Source: ELB16-189 sp018266435 (GTDB taxonomy: Bacteria; Bacteroidota; Bacteroidia; Cytophagales; Cyclobacteriaceae). From it: a DNA stretch of 64,000 nt. Shown here one piece after another: positions 60,749 through 64,000 of the stretch. The stretch's first letter is position 1, and the number at the start of each line of letters is the position of its first letter. The notes below the pieces were generated by a model. It worked only from the letters and a program-made list of their open reading frames with translations, ran no database searches and was not told the DNA's origin. Made by a program: the position numbers and the translations under genes. The stretch covers positions 3,348,001 to 3,412,000 of the forward strand of contig CP126125.1 of the NCBI GenBank assembly GCA_030123525.1, given 5' to 3'.

Positions 60749-61093
60749 TTACTTCAATTTTTTCACCACCGCCTCAAATGCTTCCGGATGGTTAGCTGCC
60801 AAATCGGCCAGAACTTTACGGTTCAAGTCAATACCTGCTGTTTTGATTTTACCCATAAACTCTGAATATGACATGTCATACAAGCGTGCACCGGCATTGA
60901 TACGGCTGATCCACAGAGAGCGATAGTCTCTTTTCTTGGCTTTGCGGTCGCGATAGGCATAGGCGAGACCTTTCTCAACCTTGTTTTTGGCGACTGTCCA
61001 AACATTTTTTCCTCTTCCCCAATAGCCTTTGGCTAATTCAAGGGTTCGCTTGCGTCTTCTGCGCGATGCGACATTGTTTACTGAACGTGGCAT
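60749..61093 (-). CDS. rplT: 50S ribosomal protein L20
   Basis: Large-subunit protein needed for early 23S rRNA assembly. It is 114 residues with the standard N-terminus MPRSVNNVASRRRRKR and KLAKGYWGRGKNVWT-like ELAKGYWGRGKNV. RDRKAKKRDYRSLWISRINAG is conserved (key part KRDYRSLWISRINA). In other phyla L20 also represses its own operon by binding a leader that mimics its rRNA site. Here the 126-base gap before it is rich in hairpins. Last gene of the operon. Confidence 0.98.
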   Translation of the reverse strand: MPRSVNNVASRRRRKRTLELAKGYWGRGKNVWTVAKNKVEKGLAYAYRDRKAKKRDYRSLWISRINAGARLYDMSYSEFMGKIKTAGIDLNRKVLADLAANHPEAFEAVVKKLK

Positions 61094-61219
61094 TTTACTT
61101 TACATTTTTGACCGGAGGCGTTCTCTCAATTGGAGACTCTTTTTGCCATCGGCCGGGTTGAACATAAAACCATCCTGACACACCTGGTCAGGATTCTCTG
61201 CTGACGGTATCCGTCTGCA
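61094..61219 (-). promoter_or_regulatory. Structured rpmI-rplT intergenic region, candidate L20 leader
   Basis: In transcript order: a hairpin GACGG/CCGTC five bases after the rpmI stop (61203-61215); a perfect eight-pair hairpin (ATCCTGAC, seven-base loop, GTCAGGAT; 61172-61194) followed by GGTTTT; a GC-rich single strand with CCGG; and a weak TCTC/GAGA hairpin near the rplT start. A gap of 126 bases is long for genes that are usually nearly adjacent. The fold suggests control of rplT translation or partial termination. Binding by L20 is an inference. Confidence 0.5.
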
Positions 61220-61420
61220 TTACACTAAATACGGCAGCATCGGCCTGATGTTAGCTTCGTCTGCTTTAGTAACGGTAACTTTATGGCCAAGATTCCTTTT
61301 TTGTTTAGTAGTCTTCTTGGTCAAAATATGGTTCTTAAATGCTTTTTTACGTTTGATTTTACCACTGCCGGTAACTTTGAAACGCTTCTTAGCTCCTGAT
61401 TTAGTTTTTATTTTAGGCAT
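61220..61420 (-). CDS. rpmI: 50S ribosomal protein L35
   Basis: A 66-residue basic protein of the large subunit. The sequence begins MPKIKTKSGAKKRFKVTGSG and contains KRKKAFKNHILTKKTTKQKR. It ends RPMLPYLV. Ten bases separate its start from the infC stop, so it is translated from the same message as IF-3. Confidence 0.97.
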   Translation of the reverse strand: MPKIKTKSGAKKRFKVTGSGKIKRKKAFKNHILTKKTTKQKRNLGHKVTVTKADEANIRPMLPYLV

Positions 61421-61430
61421 ATCAATTAAC

Positions 61431-62033
61431 TTACTTCTTTCCTTTGGGTGTCATCATCAAATACATGCGTTTACCTTCCAACTGAGGCAGTTGCTCGACT
61501 TTGCCCAATGCCTCAAGTGCCTGTGCAAATTTCAGCAACAATATCTCTCCTCGTTCTTTGTACACAATCGATCTTCCTGCAAAATGTACGTAGGCCTTTA
61601 CCTTCGCGCCCTCTTTCAAAAAATTCTCGGCATGTTTTACTTTAAAATTAAAATCATGGTCATCCGTATTGGGCCCAAAACGGATTTCTTTCAAAATCGA
61701 TTTCTGAGCGTTGGCCTTAATTTCTTTCTGTTTCTTCTTTTGTTCGTATTTAAACTTAGAGTAATCAACCACTTTGCAAACCGGAGGATCAGCTTTGGGT
61801 GAAATCTCTACTAAATCCAATCCCTGCTCTTGAGCCAACTTAATAGCCTCTGAGATGGGGTATACATCCACCTTAATGTTCTCACCCACTACCCGCACGC
61901 GATGTGAGGTAATTCGTTCATTAACGCGGTATGGTTCTTCTACTACACGTTGCCTGAAGCCGCCCCTGGTAAAAGGTCTATTATTGTTAGGCCTATTACT
62001 GCTGAAAGGCCTGTTACCTTGATTTACTGCCAC
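61431..62033 (-). CDS. infC: Translation initiation factor IF-3
   Basis: IF-3 binds the 30S subunit and checks start codon and initiator tRNA. The 200-residue protein has an N-terminal extension rich in Asn, Arg and Pro (NRPFSSNRPNNNRPFTRGGF), then the N-domain (YRVNERITSHRVRVVGEN) and C-domain (EIRFGPNTDDHDFNFKVKHA, VKAYVHFAGRSIVYKERGE). The start is a GTG; no ATG lies nearby. A rare start is common for infC because IF-3 regulates its own translation through it, although AUU is the usual example. It is followed closely by rpmI. Confidence 0.95.
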   Translation of the reverse strand: MAVNQGNRPFSSNRPNNNRPFTRGGFRQRVVEEPYRVNERITSHRVRVVGENIKVDVYPISEAIKLAQEQGLDLVEISPKADPPVCKVVDYSKFKYEQKKKQKEIKANAQKSILKEIRFGPNTDDHDFNFKVKHAENFLKEGAKVKAYVHFAGRSIVYKERGEILLLKFAQALEALGKVEQLPQLEGKRMYLMMTPKGKK

Positions 62034-62057
62034 TCGTTGGGTTTAAATTCTAATTTT

Positions 62058-62093
62058 AAAAAAAACAGCCTGCCTGGCCGGCAGACAGGGCTG
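62058..62093 (-). terminator. U-tailed GC-rich hairpin between thrS and infC
   Basis: CAGCC (62066-62070) pairs with GGCTG (62089-62093), and TGCC (62071-62074) with GGCA (62080-62083), leaving a bulge. On the minus strand the stem is followed by eight T residues (62058-62065). This is a proper intrinsic terminator shape inside the operon, and could attenuate infC expression or end a thrS transcript. The core also resembles the CTGCCGGCAG-type palindromes scattered in Bacteroidetes genomes. Confidence 0.7.
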
Positions 62094-62145
62094 CAAATAT
62101 CGCTCTTTTTTCGGTTTTTCAAAATACAGGATTCTGCTTTAGATT

Positions 62146-64000
62146 TTAAGAAGGCATCCTGAACTCTGCCTTAAACTGCTCTACAAATTCATTCAGGCCC
62201 ATTGCACCTTTGTCGCCTTCACCGTGTTTGCGTACCGCGACTTTGCCTTCAGTAGCTTCCTTCTCCCCTACGATAAGCATAAACGGTACTTTCTTCACCT
62301 CTGCATCGCGAATTTTTCGTCCAATCTTTTCGTCACGATCATCCAGAAATCCACGAATATCGCTTTCCTTTAGCTTAGCAACTACTTTTTGCGCGTAGTC
62401 ATTGAATTTTTCTGAGATTGGAAGCACGGCAAATTGTTCAGGTGCTAGCCACAGCGGAAAATCACCTGCACAATGCTCTATCAACACAGCTACAAATCGT
62501 TCGAGCGAACCAAATGGTGCGCGGTGGATCATTACCGGGCGATGCTTTTGATTATCTGAGCCAACATACTCCAACTCAAATCGTTGAGGCAGCTGGTAAT
62601 CTACTTGAATGGTTCCGAGCTGCCAGCTTCTTCCCAGTGCATCGCGTACCATGAAATCGAGTTTAGGACCGTAAAACGCAGCTTCGCCTTTTACCGATAC
62701 GGTTTTTAATCCGCGCTCATCTGCTGCTTCTTGTATCTCTCGTTCAGCTCGTTCCCAAAACACATCTTCTCCAACATACTTTGCTTTATTATCCGGGCTG
62801 CGAAGAGAAACTTGCGCTGTGTAGTTTTCAAAACCCAATGCCTTAAATACGTGGAGTACTAAGTCGATTACTTTGACAAATTCTTCCTTCACCTGATCAG
62901 GCCTACAAAAAATGTGTGCATCATCTTGTGTAAACCCACGGACACGGGTAAGTCCGTGCAGCTCTCCGCTTTGTTCGTAGCGATACACTGTTCCAAACTC
63001 TGCCAACCGAACCGGTAAGTCTTTATAAGATCTCGGTTTCGTTTTATATATCTCACAATGGTGAGGGCAGTTCATCGGTTTTAAAAAAAATTCTTCGTTC
63101 TCATCAGGGGTATGTATCGGCTGAAAAGAATCTTTGCCATACTTTTCATAGTGGCCTGAAGTAACGTACAACTGTTTGCTGCCAATGTGTGGGGTTACCA
63201 CGGGGTCGTAGCCTGCTTTGATCTGCGCCTTGCGCATAAATTGCTCGAGTCGTTCCCGAAGAATAGTTCCTTTGGGCAACCACAGTGGCAAGCCCATTCC
63301 TACTTTTTCAGAAAAAGCAAACAACTCGAGTTCTTTGCCAAGTTTACGGTGGTCGCGCTTCTTGGCTTCTTCGAGCACGTGCAGGTACTCATCCAATTCT
63401 TTTTGTTTCGGGAATGTGATTCCGTAAACACGGGTGAGCATTTTATTTTTTTCATCTCCTCGCCAATAGGCACCTGCCACACTCAGCAATTTTACGGCCT
63501 TTATCGGTGCGGTGGAGGGTATGTGCGGTCCTCGGCAGAGGTCAATAAAATTTCCCTGTTGATAAAAGGTGATCGATCCATCTTGCAAGCCTTCGATTAA
63601 TTCTAACTTGTACTGATCGCCTTTTTTGGTAAAGTAGTCAATTGCTTGAGCTTTGGTAACATCGCTCCGCACGTAGGCATTGTTTTGCCTGGCCAACTCT
63701 ACCATCTTCTTTTCCACAGACACGAGGTCGTCATCGCCAAAAGGGCGGCCCTCCAAATCTACATCGTAGTAAAATCCATTTTCGATGGGCGGGCCAATAC
63801 CAAACTTCACACCCGGATATAATGTTTCCAAGGCCTCGGCAAATAAATGAGCTGATGAATGCCAGAAAGCGTACTTACCGCCTTTGTCATTCCACGTAAA
63901 TATTTTGATGGCAGAATCATTTGAGATGGGTCGTGACAAATCCCAAATTTCTCCATTCACCTCAATGGATAATGCGTTGCGTGCCAAGCCTTCGCTGATA
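62146..64000 (-). CDS. thrS: Threonine--tRNA ligase, start beyond the window
   Basis: Class II synthetase charging tRNA-Thr. About 617 codons are visible; the first couple of dozen residues lie outside the window, and the frame stays open to the edge (ISEGLARNALSIEV). The TGS domain remnant, editing domain (FWHSSAHLFAEALE, with the HxxxH motif), catalytic core (FFLKPMNCPHHCEIYK, including the Zn-binding Cys; YRYEQSGELHGLTRVRGFTQ, quoted part SGELHGLTRVRG; VMIHRAPFGSLERF) and anticodon-binding C-terminus are all present. In operon with infC, rpmI and rplT, as in many bacteria. Confidence 0.97.
   Translation of the reverse strand, partial: ISEGLARNALSIEVNGEIWDLSRPISNDSAIKIFTWNDKGGKYAFWHSSAHLFAEALETLYPGVKFGIGPPIENGFYYDVDLEGRPFGDDDLVSVEKKMVELARQNNAYVRSDVTKAQAIDYFTKKGDQYKLELIEGLQDGSITFYQQGNFIDLCRGPHIPSTAPIKAVKLLSVAGAYWRGDEKNKMLTRVYGITFPKQKELDEYLHVLEEAKKRDHRKLGKELELFAFSEKVGMGLPLWLPKGTILRERLEQFMRKAQIKAGYDPVVTPHIGSKQLYVTSGHYEKYGKDSFQPIHTPDENEEFFLKPMNCPHHCEIYKTKPRSYKDLPVRLAEFGTVYRYEQSGELHGLTRVRGFTQDDAHIFCRPDQVKEEFVKVIDLVLHVFKALGFENYTAQVSLRSPDNKAKYVGEDVFWERAEREIQEAADERGLKTVSVKGEAAFYGPKLDFMVRDALGRSWQLGTIQVDYQLPQRFELEYVGSDNQKHRPVMIHRAPFGSLERFVAVLIEHCAGDFPLWLAPEQFAVLPISEKFNDYAQKVVAKLKESDIRGFLDDRDEKIGRKIRDAEVKKVPFMLIVGEKEATEGKVAVRKHGEGDKGAMGLNEFVEQFKAEFRMPS

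Noticed and set aside
61248..61802. 184-codon hydrophobic plus-strand frame over rpmI and infC
   Set aside because: Its Phe/Leu-rich sequence is the reverse of the Lys-rich ribosomal and IF-3 genes, not a real membrane protein.
1..64000. CRISPR, toxin-antitoxin, secretion or phage-defence system
   Set aside because: No regularly spaced repeats, paired small toxin/antitoxin frames, nuclease-helicase clusters or mobile-element genes were seen; the content is core metabolism, envelope and translation.

Overview
The window is ordinary chromosomal DNA from a member of the Bacteroidota, most likely of the order Cytophagales. The evidence is a fused SecDF, a T9SS type B (gliding-associated) sorting domain, DUF4296, DUF1573 and DUF2807 (head GIN) proteins, Bacteroidetes-type outer-membrane barrels, GTP-dependent PEPCK, and recurring TAnnTTTG -7 promoter elements, several with a TTG/TTTG about 17-21 bases upstream. 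Shine-Dalgarno motifs are weak or absent, and GTG and TTG starts are common. I see no phage, insertion sequence, CRISPR array, toxin-antitoxin or defence locus.

Layout. 1-16 kb: 3' end of ndk, gcvP, a small membrane protein and secDF (+); then a minus-strand block (FKBP isomerase, SDR, folA, VIT1/CCC1-like transporter, surface protein, rlmN, two small proteins); an arginase-fold protein with altered metal ligands; pdeM; a PiT phosphate transporter. 16.1-16.5 kb: a minus-strand tRNA cluster transcribed Ser(GCT)-Arg(TCT)-Pro(TGG). 16.6-29.5 kb: mutS2 and DUF4296 (-), divergent from a short DUF58/BatD-like/BatA operon; then glutaryl-CoA dehydrogenase, a DUF1573 protein, trpS, HPPD and a phosphohexomutase. 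29.5-37.6 kb: an OPT plus POT-like transporter pair, pckG, a Tat-exported TIM-barrel protein, an OsmC protein, a YfcE-type phosphoesterase, and a 51-residue basic protein. 37.7-47.2 kb: hisS-hutH-T9SS cargo, ybaB-GT2, a PspC protein, a large OmpA/TPR-like lipoprotein and pdhB. 47.2-60.7 kb: flavin reductase, envelope proteins including two groups of LpoB/COG3014/LPP20 lipoproteins, rpe, uup, a GIN-domain protein, a TerB-like protein and an LtaS-type sulfatase. 60.7-64 kb: the thrS-infC-rpmI-rplT translation operon (-), with thrS cut by the window edge.

How the genes relate. Many encode amino-acid and peptide use: peptide uptake (OPT, POT), His (HutH), Tyr/Phe (HPPD), Lys/Trp (glutaryl-CoA dehydrogenase) and Gly (GcvP) breakdown, pyruvate oxidation (PdhB) and gluconeogenesis (PEPCK). 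Others serve envelope building and secretion. Most are core genes.

I found no clear new multi-gene system. The points most worth a second look are the structured rpmI-rplT intergenic region, the U-tailed hairpin between thrS and infC, the arginase-fold protein lacking two metal ligands, the OmpA-like lipoprotein lacking its peptidoglycan-binding Asp, the split LpoB/LPP20 lipoprotein set, and two short genes below the usual length cut-off.
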